A stretch of 64,000 nucleotides of DNA, taken from positions 1 to 64,000 of the forward strand of contig JNEU01001129.1 in the NCBI GenBank assembly GCA_000697475.1. Reading direction: 5' to 3'. The notes beneath the pieces were generated by a model. It saw only the letters and a program-made list of their open reading frames with translations. It was not told the origin of the DNA and did not search any database. The translations under genes were made by a program, and so were the position numbers. Positions 24,068 through 35,400 of the stretch are shown here, in pieces (positions within the stretch are counted from its first letter, which is position 1; every line of letters starts with the position of its first letter). The DNA is from Lichtheimia corymbifera B2541. Lineage: Eukaryota > Mucoromycota > Mucoromycetes > Mucorales > Lichtheimiaceae.

Positions 24068-26589
24068 ATGGCAACCACCGCTCTAAGTCAGCCCAACTTG
24101 ATGGAAACTGATGGATCACCAGCAGTCGATGCCAGCAACTCGTCTACTCCAGCAGAAGAAGGCAACAAACCCATCGTTGGCATCATTTACCCTCCACCCA
24201 ACATTCGAGGTACGATTCTTGTGACCCATTCACTGCTTGTCGTTGCGACTAATCTCTGGATTTGTACACTACAGAAACGGTTGACACAGCTGCAGCTTTT
24301 CTCGCCAACAAACCTGCACAACTCGAAGATCGTATTCGTGAAAATGAACGACACAATCCCAAGTTTTGTTTTCTGAACCCCAGCGACCCATATCACGCTT
24401 ATTACCAGTTCAAACTTAACGAGGCTCGAGAAGGCAAAGGTATTTGGATACAAAGATGGTGCCGGTACTAGTGAGAATACTAACGTCGCATTGCTTTTCA
24501 GTATCCAAGAAGGCTGGAAAAGAAGAAAAGGAAGACCAACGCAAGACACCAGAGGAAGACACCAATGCACCACCAAAAGAGCCTGAGCCATTTGAGTTTT
24601 CAGCACAAATGCCTGCCATGTCAGCTCAGGATCTGTAAGTGTTTTTTAGATACATGTTGGGAACATTAACTGATATATCAAAATAGGGATATCATGAAGC
24701 TTACAGCACAATTTGCAGCGCGTAACGGTCGCCAATTCATCAATCAACTTGCACAACGCGAATCACGCAACTATCAATTCGACTTTTTACGGCCATCACA
24801 CAGCCTATTCCCGTTTTTCACTGAGCTTGTCAAGCAATACACCAAAGTGCTAGCACCGCCAAAGGATCTCAAGGAAAAGTTGTTGATGAACAAGAATACA
24901 AAGTACAAGATTATCGACCGTGTAAAGGAGCGTGTTGAATGGGTTGCATGGACCGAGGCTGAGAGAAAGAAGAAAGAAGATGAGGATGAAAAAGAACGAC
25001 GTAAGTAAAACCAAGTGATCATTGGGGATACAGTAGTGGATGATTGACATGTTTCCATAGTTGCATATGCTAGCATCGAATGGCATGATTTCGTTGTCGT
25101 GGAAACAGTCGAATTCAATGAAGCAGATGATCAAATGGATTTGCCACCACCCATGAGCTTATCAGAATTGGAGAACATGTCACTCGCCCAAAAACGAATG
25201 AACGCTTTAGTGGAGCAGCCACAAGAGGAGAAGCCTGGTGACGTGGAGATGGACGTATGTACTCGTTATATCACCAAAAAGTGAGTTGGTTAATTAACAT
25301 GTCATTTGGATATAGATCGAAGATGTGGATATGGAAGAAGAGAGTGATCAAGAGGAAGAACAACGACCACCTCCTGAGCAAGTCAAGGTGCCCGATACCA
25401 CTGCAGCCATCAAAGTTCGCACTGATTATCAACCCAAGCTTCTTGGTGCCAACGCAGCTAAGAAGAATGAACCAACACAAATCTGTCCTCGTTGTGGTTT
25501 GGCCATTCCCGTCTCAGAAATGGATCACCATATGCGTATTGAACTTCTTGATCCCAAGTGGAAGGAACAAAAGCTGGCCGCAGAGGCAAAGACCAAAGAC
25601 AGCAACTTGCTTCAAGAAGGAACAGATGTTGCCAAGATTCTCAAGAACTTTTCTGGTTACCGTTCTGATATCTTTGGTGAAGAGGAGACAGCGATTGGTA
25701 AAAAGATTCACGAGGAAGAAGAGGAGGCAAGGAAGAAGGAACGTGTTACCTGGGATGGCCACACTGCCACTATCAGCTTAGCTACGCAACGTGCTCAACA
25801 AAACACATCCATTGAAGAGCAAATTGCAGCTATCCATAGGAGCAAGGGCTTTACACCGTAAGTTGAGGTTATGGCTACTTTGTGAGTATGAGATGTTTAA
25901 CTCAATGTCTTTAGTGATACATATGGTCCACGAATGCCTGATGCTACATTATCGCAAGAAGCTGTTCCAGCAGCACCCACACAAGCAGCACCAGTGCAGC
26001 AACCTTACTATAGTGCAGCACCAACAGCAAGTGCAGCACCAATGCCTGATCCTTCTGGTGCTTTCAGCAATCAACTTCCCAATATGTACGTATCACAGCC
26101 ACCGGTGCAGCCACCAGTGATGGGAGCAACATCAGCGACGCCCCCAATGGTGGATGGTAGTGTGCGTAAAGCAGAGGAGGATTTAGAACAAGCAGATGCC
26201 AAGCGACCCCGTTTTGATAACGCACAACCTGGAATGGAGCCTCAATGGAATGCACCACCCGTAAGTTCTTATGCAAGGTATACATGGATCGATACTAATA
26301 CATACATCATTAGCCTGAAATATCTGTCAACATTGTTACTCCTAACATGCCAGAGAAGCCTGAATGGAACCTTAATGGCAGCACTATCACTATTTCGAAT
26401 CTTCCACCAAACACTCTTATCACCACCCTCAAGGATCGTATATCTTCACAACTTGGCATGCCAGCCGGCAAACAAAAATTGACTTCAGCAACCAACACTG
26501 TCCTCAACAACAGCAAGAGTTTGGAGTTTTATGGCATCGTAGAAGGCACAACATTGACTTTGGGTATTAAGGATCGAGGCAAAAAGTAA
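24068..26589 (+). CDS. SF3A1: Splicing factor 3A subunit 1 (SF3a120/Prp21)
   Basis: Seven or more exons. Two SURP modules are visible: ETVDTAAAFLANKPAQLEDRIRENE with FCFLNPSDPYHAYYQFKL, then DIMKLTAQFAARNGRQFINQL with QFDFLRPSHSLFPFF. Next comes the conserved central region (YASIEWHDFVVVETVEF, LRPPP-like acidic linker, CPRCGLAIPVSEMDHHMRIELLDPKW, GYRSDIFGEEE). A Pro/Ala/Gln linker follows and the protein ends in a ubiquitin-like domain (ITISNLPPNTLITTLKDRI, FYGIVEGTTLTLGIKDRGKK). This is the complete SF3A1 architecture. The protein is part of the U2 snRNP and needed for prespliceosome assembly. The stop is only about 80 bases from the convergent methyltransferase gene. Confidence 0.95.
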
Positions 26590-26669
26590 TTTTAGATCAA
26601 AATACATTTTCAATCACTTTTTTTATTGTATATCATGTTGGAAGACTTTATTGAGTAAACAATGCTAGT

Positions 26670-27588
26670 TTAAGCTGTTTTATATGCGACAACACGAAGA
26701 CGCACATACATTACAAACCATTTCCCATCTTCTCGTTGATAGGAGGGTCTCAAATGCTCCATAATTTCAGATATCACTTCCTCACGATCCTTATCAGTTG
26801 GGAGGACTTGAAGAAAGCAGAAACCAAATGTACGCAGCCATCCACCCACATCAGTGTCAAGCTCTGTCATACGTGGCACCAGATCGATGGATTTCACTTG
26901 GAAGCCATTGTTTTCAAGATCTGCCTTGTATGTGTCGGGAGATGGGAAATACCATGGTGACAAAGATTGGCCATTGAAACCACGACGATTGAGAGCAGTG
27001 ATCAATGCTGTGTGTATCTCTAAAACATACATCATTCATTAAAAAGGCATGGGGCATGGTGGTGATGATGAAGGAAGCATACCTCCACAATTCATAAATC
27101 CTCCAAATTCAGCTACAAAACGTCCACCTGGTTTAAGGACATGATGGATGCCCCGGATGACCTTGATAGGATCGCGTTTGAGCCAATGAAGTGCTATATA
27201 GAATCCAATGTTAGTTTCCCCACAATTTTTATCCTGTGACAAATTATTTATACTTGCTTGCATTAGAAAACACAGCATCAAAAGCGGCAAGATCAGGAGC
27301 GGCATCAAACCATTCTGCCACATCATGACCATCCACAACATGGTAATCGATATTGGTATCCGGAGGTGCGATTGCCTTTGCCTTTTCTATCATGTTGCTG
27401 CTGGCATCAATTCCAACAACAGACTTGCATTGCTCGGCCAGCTTGAGCGTAAGTACTCCGTCGCCACAACCAAAGTCGAGAACCTTTTCGTCAGATTGAG
27501 CATCAAGCATACCAAGGATGATGGACCCCAGTCTGGGCACAAACGATGCATGGGTGTTATAGTTGCTAGATGACCAAGAGGATGACAT
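26670..27588 (-). CDS. Class I SAM-dependent methyltransferase (trans-aconitate-type)
   Basis: Three exons (27588 to about 27260, about 27197 to 27080, about 27019 to 26670). The first encodes the SAM-binding motif VLDFGCGDGVLTLKL, the acidic-end motif VVGIDASSNMIEKAK, a DGHD block and FDAVFSNA. The second continues ALHWLKRDPIKVIRGIHHVLKPGGRFVAEFGG. The third carries the variable lid and substrate part (SPWYFPSPDTYKADLENNGF). The motif order and the SNAALHWL block fit the trans-aconitate methyltransferase-like or Methyltransf_11/25 group of small-molecule methyltransferases; the substrate is not determinable. Length is about 255 residues, normal for the group. The start at 27588 gives MSSSWSSSNYNTHASFVPRLG. 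Confidence 0.8.
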
Positions 27589-28083
27589 TTTTCTTTTCGT
27601 GTGTATGCCAAGATTGTCCCTGTTGTGGTGGTGGCACAACACCACTCTGTCTTTATAAAAGAACGCCTTGCGCGGAGATTGACACGGTGATCCCGCATGA
27701 TTGGCTAGTCAGTTCATGTATTCATATTGACCCTACTCTTGGCAACCAACGTTAGCTTGCATAGTGTTGTATTGAGTATGAGTCGATCATTCTTGATTGG
27801 ATGCCCTGGTTCGCACGAATGTCATTATACTTAGCCACGTCCTTGACCGATGTCTGAGGCAGGGATAAACGATAGCCTTCCTCCTTTGGTGGCCATTGGC
27901 TGCTATTACGTGGTTTTTTATGCAGATGGGGTTGTGCCGTGTACTAGTAAATACAATGTGGCCTGTTCCCAGCATAGCCTGTAACTTTCACATGCCGCTC
28001 TGACATTGATATATGGGCTTTGTCCCATTCATCCTGCCACCTTTTGTAGTCTTCTTTTCTTCCTCCACCAATTTTCTCCAATT
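27589..28083. promoter_or_regulatory. Divergent upstream region (methyltransferase / SCP2-like)
   Basis: About 500 bases between divergent starts. A CT-rich leader (28040-28080) precedes the SCP2-like ATG. No specific motif assigned. Confidence 0.35.
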
Positions 28084-28881
28084 ATGGTTGCTATCAACGA
28101 TGACGACATCAAGCAGCTTAAGCAACTAGCTAGCGACTTGCTCATGCCAGAACTAGAACGTCAGCTGCAAGAAGACCCTTCGCTTATCCCTAATATGAAG
28201 GCCCTCTTTGTTCTCACAATAGTGAAAAAGAGAAAGCCCATGGCTACTTGGTAAGCTAAAAGAGTTGGATGCGTAATACTTGCTCGGGATTTGAATTAAC
28301 ATGATATCCAGGTACTGCTTGCTTCAAGGTTAGAGCGCCAAATTGGATCAAGTGCATTATTATTCAAGGGCAGCAGTTAACCCTATTATTTTAGGGAAAG
28401 GAGTGATGCCAGTCATTACAGACAATGAAGACGTAATCAAGAATACAATGAAACGCAAGGTCAAGGTCGTCAAGGTTGAAGTCGAGGATAAGAATATGGT
28501 CAATCTTTTAACAGGCGGGTAATGTATCTCTCTCTCTCTCACATATGCATGCATGCGTACAGCCGACTAACATATAAGAGTAGTATGACAGGTATGATAT
28601 GCGCAATAAATACAATAGGAAGCTTTCAACTCACACACCATCAAAAGGCGTAAAGGCTTATATGACTGGTCGCATCAAGGTTCGTGGTGATCTTTTGCTC
28701 GCACAGCAGCTTGAACAGGTCTTTGAGAAAGCCAATGGGCGTAAGGTACGTCATTGTCTAAGCTTAGAAGAATGACACACTCATCTTACAATAACTGCAA
28801 AAGCGTGCCTTGACATTCCTTAGGGAAAATGAGCAATTGCGTGCTGCTCTAGCTGCTCGCAATATCAAAGCCAAGTTGTAG
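28084..28881 (+). CDS. SCP2-like lipid-binding domain protein (probable)
   Basis: Four or five exons join in frame to about 185 residues: MVAINDDDIKQLKQLASDLL (28084), then TWYCLLQGKGVMPVITDNED across two introns, then DKNMVNLLTGGYDMRNKYN, AYMTGRIKVRGDLLLAQQLEQVF and a C-terminal basic helix ending at 28881. The block from the strand WYCLLQGKG to GRIKVRGDLLLAQQLE resembles the sterol carrier protein 2 fold (strand, then kGkikikGdm-like turn, then helix). SCP2 domains bind lipids or acyl-CoA. It lacks an obvious peroxisomal SKL signal, ending AKL instead, which resembles a weak PTS1. The Lys-rich middle and the ENEQLRAALAAR tail are not typical of SCP2. Family assignment is moderate. Confidence 0.6.
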
Positions 28882-29195
28882 TGTGTCTTCAAATACGAAC
28901 ATAATGCAATCAATAATACTGTTGGGGTGCCGCATGATGTGTATGTTTGCACTGTGGGAATAAGATGATCCTTTCTCACCATGTGCAACGAAGCATGGCA
29001 ACCTTTTTACCCCACGACATTCATGTTCTACACACACACTCTCTCTCCCATATATATCCTTAATGTCTTTTGTGTATGATGCAATGATGATGCTGCTACG
29101 CGTTGATTTTGATTTTAATAGTGCATGGATAAGATTTTGTTGTATACATGATGAAGAGCGAAAGGAGGGGGAGGGAAATACACCACAAGATGAAA

Positions 29196-29766
29196 CTAGA
29201 ATTCGACGTCGGTTCGACCTGGTTGATCCGTTGGCATGTCCGTATCCATGACAACATGTGCATCTTGTTGTTCAAAGACAGACATTGGTTGTTGTGATGC
29301 TTTGGCGTCCTCGAATGTTCGTTGTCGAATAACATCCATATCAAACTTGTTTTTCAATGTGTTGATTTCCGAGATCAATTCTGACGTAGCGTCCTTCAAT
29401 GCTTGGCCTGGAGCAGTGCCTGGTACGGTTTGCACCTTGACGTGAAAGTTGTGTTCGAGTGGATGTGGCACCTTGTAGCCGGCAAATAGCACACGGGGAT
29501 CTTTCAAGAGCTGTCTATAATGCTGCATTATTACATTTGATATATCGACAATAAGGAAGCTGATTTCGCTTACGATCGTAACATATTTCCTAGCGTGTGG
29601 TCCTCTCGTTCAATCTTGAAGGTGGCTGCATTGGGGATTCTAGTGTCGATCTCCATCTCCACTCTTTTCTAGAGTCAGTCATTGAGGCCTATTCAATCGA
29701 ATGTTGCACCTACTTTCTTCTTCCTTCCGGAATGACAAATAGTTCGAAACGTTCTGGTGCGTTCAT
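29196..29766 (-). CDS. RPB11: RNA polymerase II subunit RPB11
   Basis: Three exons. The first encodes MNAPERFELFVIPEG (29766); the next joins through an AG at the start of VEMEIDTRIPNAATFKIERED and HTLGNMLRS; the last is LLKDPRVLFAGYKVPHPLEH to the stop at 29196. The sequence HTLGN followed by AGYKVPHPLEHNFHVKVQT is the signature of RPB11/AC19 subunits; the N-terminal ERFELFV motif specifies RPB11. The protein dimerises with RPB3 in the polymerase II core. The total of about 150 residues exceeds the usual 115-120 because of an acidic Gln/Asp tail after the last helix. It is head to head with LSM4 across about 210 bases. Confidence 0.93.
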
Positions 29767-29979
29767 GGTTGTGTGTGTGTGGTTGTTGTTGTGCGGTTAT
29801 GGGTTGTAAAATGAGGGAGCCAAAGGAAAGAAAGCTGACAGCAACGCAGTGCGTGGTAGGGTCAACTTGAACTCCGGACTTTTTGGCAACCATTGGTTTT
29901 CTTCCTCAACAAGCTCTAACGTAAGATCCACAGCACGCGACGATCCGATCAGGCTCCTTATTTCAATTATAGACACTCC
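29767..29979. promoter_or_regulatory. Compact bidirectional promoter, RPB11 / LSM4
   Basis: About 213 bases separate the two divergent start codons. Two conserved essential genes must share regulatory sequence here unless LSM4 carries an upstream non-coding exon. CTTTCTTTCC-like and TTTGG tracts are present; no canonical TATA box is seen. Confidence 0.55.
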
Positions 29980-30342
29980 ATGTTACCTTTATCTCTTTTA
30001 CACACGGCTGCTGGTCACCCTCTTTTGGTTGAACTCAAGAATGGCGAGACTTTTAACGGCCATTTGGTCAACTGCGACAATTGGATGAATTTGACGCTGC
30101 GTGAAGTGATTCAAACCTCTCCCGATGGTGACAAGTTTTGGCGTTTGCCCGAGTGCTATATCCGTGGTAATACCATCAAGTATCTGAATGTGCCTGAAGA
30201 GATTGTGGACATGGTCAAGGAAGAGGAAGGCCGTCAACGTAACATGCGTGGTAACCGTGGCCGTGGTGGAGGTAGAGATGGTGGTCGTGGTCGTGGCAGA
30301 GGTAATCAAAACCGTGGTGGAGGTGCTCGTGGTGGACGATAA
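29980..30342 (+). CDS. LSM4: U6 snRNA-associated Sm-like protein LSM4
   Basis: Single-exon frame of 120 residues starting [22 protein letters not shown]. The Sm1 motif ([24 protein letters not shown]) and the Sm2 motif ([15 protein letters not shown]) are present, with the family's PLSLL start. An Arg/Gly-rich RGG tail follows (from about residue 85). LSM4 is part of the Lsm1-7 (decay) and Lsm2-8 (U6 snRNP) rings. Length is normal. The absence of introns contrasts with most neighbours. Confidence 0.95.
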   Translation: MLPLSLLHTAAGHPLLVELKNGETFNGHLVNCDNWMNLTLREVIQTSPDGDKFWRLPECYIRGNTIKYLNVPEEIVDMVKEEEGRQRNMRGNRGRGGGRDGGRGRGRGNQNRGGGARGGR

Positions 30343-30889
30343 AGATATCAAGGCAAGAGGAAACGGCAGTACATGTACATCCAACACTTGATCCGACATT
30401 CAACATTTACTATTTCCACCCTTGTTACGATATTCATTTCCACACATTCATGCCATCCGTTTTTTTCTTACTCCATACAACAAAGCTGTCGTTATTCTCT
30501 TGATCTCGCAAAATGTGTCTTGTTTGTTAATGTTGGGGATGGGGATATGCTATGTGCATTGCAGGGCTAGCATTTAAATCAAATCTAGAAAGCCTATCCA
30601 TAGTGCATGTAATCATATAAAGCTCGCTTGGCTCGTAAACTTTGATTTCTCGTAATGTTCCTACGACTTTTATGCAATCGCATCACATCCTCGCCAATCA
30701 TTAGCCCCTTCCTCACCATTGTCCAGTCTACTACATGTGCGAGATTCTCCTGATTCAGCCCATCATTTTCATCATTCAAATGTCTGGATCCGAGAGATTT
30801 GACTGACCTATGCTGTCATTACAAACCGTACACCGTACTTATGTTCCATCCTTTCATAGCTTATCCCCTCTCCCACTCCAAATCCTCAC
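30343..30889. other. LSM4 3' region and edge of the repeat island
   Basis: No supported gene. A 61-codon minus-strand frame at 30594-30779 has no recognisable domain. Confidence 0.35.
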
Positions 30890-31560
30890 AGTGGAGCATG
30901 AGATTTTATTTTGAAAGGCGTGATCAGCATGCCCTAACAAATCTTCTGACAATAAGTTTGAAGTTCGGGATGGGCAATCTCAGGGACGTGCACTATACAT
31001 TTCCCGTTCGTTCATCGTCGGATGTCCGCATTCAAAGTTCCCCTAATAAAACGTATGGTTTTATTTGAATGAAGTTGATCAACAGGTCCCAGCGAACCTG
31101 CTGACCAAGTTTCACGATGGAGATGGGCAATCGCGGGGGAGTGCACTATACACCCTACTTGCGTTCCATCCGTCCTAAAATTGGACCGCCGGATTCGTAA
31201 AACATCATAATGAAACATGCGATTTTTAAATGAATGGGGTTGATCAGAATGACTCAGCGAACATGCTTACCAAGTTTCAAGTTCCAGGAGGGCAATCCCA
31301 AGGTAATTCATACTAAATGGCATTTCAATGAATCCCGGCGGTTCCGGAATTTCCGTCGGTCATAGTAAACCCCACATTATGCTCTCCCTTTCAAAAACTT
31401 TGAATGAAGTGTGGGTTCTTTATTAAGACAAAGTTGATCAGCATGCCCAAGAGCATCTTGTGTGAAAGTTACAGGTTTGAGAAGGGTAATCTCAAGGTCA
31501 TGCATCAATTACAGTGTGCGTGGATTTGCATGACAGCGCCTGATCTATTTAATTTCCACC
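30890..31560 (+). repeat. Repeat locus B: direct array of the GATCAGCATG unit
   Basis: Four units in direct orientation. Cores are at about 30921 (GATCAGCATG), 31077 (GATCAACAGG), 31241 (GATCAGAATG) and 31434 (GATCAGCATG), spaced about 156, 164 and 193 bases. Each core is followed by a CAAGTTTCA or GAAAGTTACA-like block, then a GGGCAATC-like block. The last unit closely matches the third and last unit of locus C, including the GAAGTGTGGGTTCTTTATTA approach. The spacing pattern is conserved between B and C, so they are copies of one larger array. Confidence 0.8.
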
Positions 31561-32010
31561 TTTTCCACATCCCAGCCTCTTCCTCTTCCTCCTCCCATTC
31601 TCAACAGTTGCCCCATTCAACTACAACTACAACCTGGGAACGATTGTCCTGCTTCCAATCCACCATGTCAATGCTACGAATATCTTGACCCGATTGTCTT
31701 TGACTGAATGACGACTTCATGGCGTGTGCACCACACTACAACGCCTGCATTCCTTGACACTGTATTTTCTCTTGTACACTCCTCTGCCACAACCAATCGT
31801 AACAGCATTCATTCCAGCAGTTACTATTAGCAAGGCCTTCATTGCATTGTCTCCATAGCGTTCACAACCTTGTCACTCTACTACAATACACGCTCTTGCA
31901 CACTTCTCTGCCACCACCAAACGTAGCAGCTGTTGCTATTAGCAAGGTCTTTACTCCATTGTCCCAATTTACTTGGCAGCAGCTTGCTTTGATACATATG
32001 GATTCCAATG
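31540..32010 (+). repeat. Downstream tail of element copy B
   Basis: Starts with a TTTAATTTCC and CT-rich stretch, then ACGATTGTCCTGCTTC and ATGTCAATGCTACGAATA (7-codon frame MSMLRIS) before AGCAAGG-type blocks. The same blocks occur in the same order at 35390-35800, with about 75-80% identity by eye. Similarity fades after about 32010. Confidence 0.7.
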
Positions 32011-33027
32011 GATGGTATGCCATATCAACTATCAGATCCAGCACATTACAAGCAATTCTCACCTGGTTGACCTGTGATGGAAGAAGGGATTGACCAACAA
32101 CCGGACGGAAAAGGCAGCATACACCATCATGGCTCTTTTCAACCAACGTATTGGATTTGATGGATGGATGGGATGGAGTTGACGAAGCAGCTTATATCTT
32201 TCACAAAGGACTTTTACAACCGTGGATGATATGGAATACTCGAATCAAACCATGCAGCAACTATTCCCAATCATGGATGAAGGATGCTTATGACGGCAGC
32301 AACGAAAATACAATGACTCAATTACCCTGTTCCCCTCATGTGATTCACTCGTGTCTTATACTATTTGCAACATTGTTCATTTATCATATTTATTCGATAA
32401 ACATCCACACCACTATGTATGTCCTATTCTTCGACTTAATCATTGAATGAAAATTGGGTTCAAGATGATATTTAGGAGGGTATCGTGATATCTACTCATA
32501 TGTGTGGGATGTGGATCACTTGTTTGGTTGCAGGATTGAACGGGGAAATAGTAGCTCGAAGGTCGGAAAGCGAGACGCGATCATTTACATCATCATCATA
32601 TGTATCGAGATGCCTTTGTTCTTTTGTGACAATATACTGTCGTTTATGCTTTCTAGTTCACATGATGATACACGAAGGCAGTCGCTATTCTCAAAAATGC
32701 TTATATTCAAAAGACAATAAGTTCAGAGTGAGGGTGCCCAGCATCATATGTAGTAGTGCATGTTATATAAGCTTGGTGGTTCATTGTAAGCTTATTCCAT
32801 TATGTTCAAGAAAAAGTGAGCTGTGAGAGAATGTGGCACGAATGCATGGACATGTCATTATTACCTACGAAAAGTTCCAGCTAACACTATCCTATGCAAC
32901 CGTAAGTAAGAACGAACACCATTCCATCGGGCTATCATAGGCAGACCTTACTACAGGCGTATCATGGATGGAGTTACTTCATGCATCTCTCCACCAATAG
33001 GATCGGCCCTTCAAGTCTGGCTCAGTA

Positions 33028-33570
33028 ACACAAACACGCCCCTCTGCATCTTCGGCTCTATCAAGGTCCAGCTACTTGACAATGAACAAAGACCACTTTC
33101 CATATAGCATCATAGTTACAGCATATGTAAAACACAAAGATGCCCATAACTAAAAATTCTACAATGAGACGCGGGGTCTTCAATCGAACAAAGTTGCGCG
33201 GCGGGATCAAGTGCACCTTGTGTAGAAGTTTCATGATCGTAGTGGCCGATCTCATATTCACCCAATGTCACCACCAGTCAAAGTGGATCTGGTCGATCTC
33301 TTGAATTTTTTTCGACGAGGCTAGTGGTGACATTGGGTGAATGTGAGAATGGCCACTACGATCATGAAACTTCTACACAAGGTGCACTTGACCCCGCCGC
33401 GCAACTTTGTTCGATTGAAGACCCCACGTTTCATTGCAGAATTTTGAGTTATGGACATCTTTATGTTTTACATATGCTGTGACCATAATACTATATGACA
33501 AGTGGTCTTTGTTCATTGTCAAGATGGTAGACCCTGATAGAGCGGAAGATGCGCAGGGGCGTGCATGTGT
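33028..33570. repeat. Long imperfect palindrome P1
   Basis: Left arm about 33028-33276 and right arm about 33321-33570 are reverse complements with roughly 90% identity by eye, around a spacer of about 45 bases that includes GAATTTTTTTCGAC. The arms carry a version of the repeat-family unit (GGGTCTTCAATCGAACAAAG, then CTTGTGTAGAAGTTTCATGA). If transcribed through, the RNA would form a hairpin of about 250 base pairs. Confidence 0.85.
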
Positions 33571-33576
33571 AACACA

Positions 33577-33867
33577 GCTCATTTGCATGATACTTCACAA
33601 TGAACAAATGCCACTTGTCATATAACATCATGGTTTCAGCATATGTAAAAGCTTAAAAGTGTATGTATCTAGGATTGGCATGTTTGATCGTGAAACATGA
33701 TTGACAAGGTGCGCTCCACCACGACGAGCAATATTGTTCTATGAAAGAGCCCATGTTTCATTGTAAAGTTTAGAGATAAATGCACTTCCTCGTTTTATAT
33801 ATGCTGAAAAGCATGATGCTATATGACAAGTGATGTTTGTTCATTGTGAAGTATCATGCAAATGAGC
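33577..33867. repeat. Imperfect palindrome P2
   Basis: Arms begin GCTCATTTGCATGATACTTC at 33577 and end with the reverse complement at 33867, with a more decayed inner part. It lies directly between P1 and P3. Confidence 0.75.
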
Positions 33868-33884
33868 TGTGTTGCACAAACGCG

Positions 33885-34400
33885 CCCCTCTGCATCTTCC
33901 GCTCTATCAGAATTGAGCTACTTGACAATGAACAAACACCACTTATCATATAGTATTATGGTCACAGCATATGTAAAACATAAAGATGTCCATAACTCAA
34001 AATTCTACAATGAAACGTGGGGTCTTCAATCGAACAAAGTTGCGCGGCGGGATCAAGCGCACCTTGTGCAGAAGTTTCACGATCGTCGTGGCCATTCTCA
34101 GATTCACCCAATGTCACCACCAGCCAAAGTAGAATCGGGTCGACCTCTTGAATTTTTTTTTTCGACTTTGGCTGGTGGTGACATTGCGAAATCTAGGATC
34201 GCCGAGGTTGATTGTGAAACTTGCACACAAGGTGCGCCTCACCCCGACGAGCAACTTTATTCGATTGAGGACCCCACATTTCATTGTAAAGTTTTGAGAT
34301 ACAGGCACCTTTGTGTTTTACATATGTTGTAAGCGTGATGTTATATGGAGAGTGGTGTTTGTTCATTGGGAAGTATCATGCAAATGAGCTGTGTTGCACA
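33885..34400. repeat. Long imperfect palindrome P3, related to P1
   Basis: Left arm about 33916-34133 and right arm about 34165-34370, centred on GAATTTTTTTTTCGAC. The left arm is nearly the same sequence as the P1 left arm, and the right arm is more diverged. A further half copy (about 34440-34530) leads into locus C. Confidence 0.75.
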
Positions 34401-34539
34401 AAGAAGTCCGTCTGCATCTTCGGCTCTATCGGGGTCTACCTACTTGACAATGAACAGACACCACTTGTCATATAGCATCACGCTTACAGCATATGTAAAA
34501 ACATAAAGGTGCCTGTTTATCCAAATTTCCATAATGATG

Positions 34540-35400
34540 TGTAGAGGCTTTATGAGCACGATCTTGATCAGCATGTCGAAGCCCACGGCCTGACCAAGTT
34601 TCGAGGTCGCCGTGGGCAATATCGGCGCGCACGGCGCGTACACCCTATTTATGTTACCATCCTTTCGTCGTCTCTCCCACATTCAAGATTTTCATAATGA
34701 ACTCTGGGGTCTTTATGGGAACGAAATTGCTCGGCGTGATCGAAAGGGTGTTGTGTGAAAGTTTCAGGTTCGAGGTGGGCAATCTCGGGGAACAGGAGCG
34801 CCGACCCTACTTTTCTCTTCGTCTCTCCTACATTTGGGCTGGCCCGCATTCAAAATGTTCATAATGAACCATCCGGTTTTTAAATGAATGAAGTTGATCA
34901 GCATGTGCGAGAGTACCTTCTGACCAAGTTTCAAGTGCGAAATGGGGAATCCCAAGAAACTACATACTAACTGACTTTTTCATAAATCCGGCGCTTTCCC
35001 AATTTCCGCCCATCATAGTAAACCCCACATTATGCTCTCCCTTTCGAAATTTTCAAATGAAGTGTGGGTTCTTTATTAAGACAAAGTTGATCAGCATGTG
35101 CGAGAGTACCTTCTGACCAAGTTTCAAGTGCGAAATGGGGAATCCCAAGAAACTACATACTAACTGACTTTTTCATAAATCCGGCGCTTTCCCAATTTCC
35201 GCCCATCATAGTAAACCCCACATTATGCTCTCCCTTTCGAAATTTTCAAATGAAGTGTGGGTTCTTTATTAAGACAAAGTTGATCAGCATGCCCAAGAGC
35301 ATCTTGTGTGAAAGTTTGAGGGTTGAGACAGGCAATCCCAATATCATGCATTGATATCAGTGCATATGGATATGTCTGTCTGCCTGACAGATTTAATTTC
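34540..35400 (+). repeat. Repeat locus C: direct array of the GATCAGCATG unit
   Basis: Five units with cores at about 34567, 34735 (variant), 34894, 35087 and 35280. Two successive units are an exact duplication (see separate entry). The variant second unit (GGAACGAAATTGCTCGGCG) is intermediate between the array unit and the palindrome-arm unit, linking the two structures. Confidence 0.8.
34891..35276 (+). repeat. Two 193-base near-identical tandem copies
   Basis: Bases 34891-35083 and 35084-35276 agree closely. From GATCAGCATGTGCGAGAG through CCCACATTATGCTCTCCC they appear identical, and both start AAGTTGATCAGCATG. Minor differences are limited to the approach to the first core. This is a recent duplication within locus C. 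Confidence 0.85.

Noticed and set aside
30594..30779. 61-codon minus-strand frame next to LSM4
   Set aside because: No domain, no exon partners found, and it lies at the edge of the repeat island.
33028..34530. CRISPR-like or tRNA-like hairpin array
   Set aside because: Repeats are long inverted copies without spacers of constant length, and the host is a eukaryote; no tRNA cloverleaf or internal A/B boxes were recognised.
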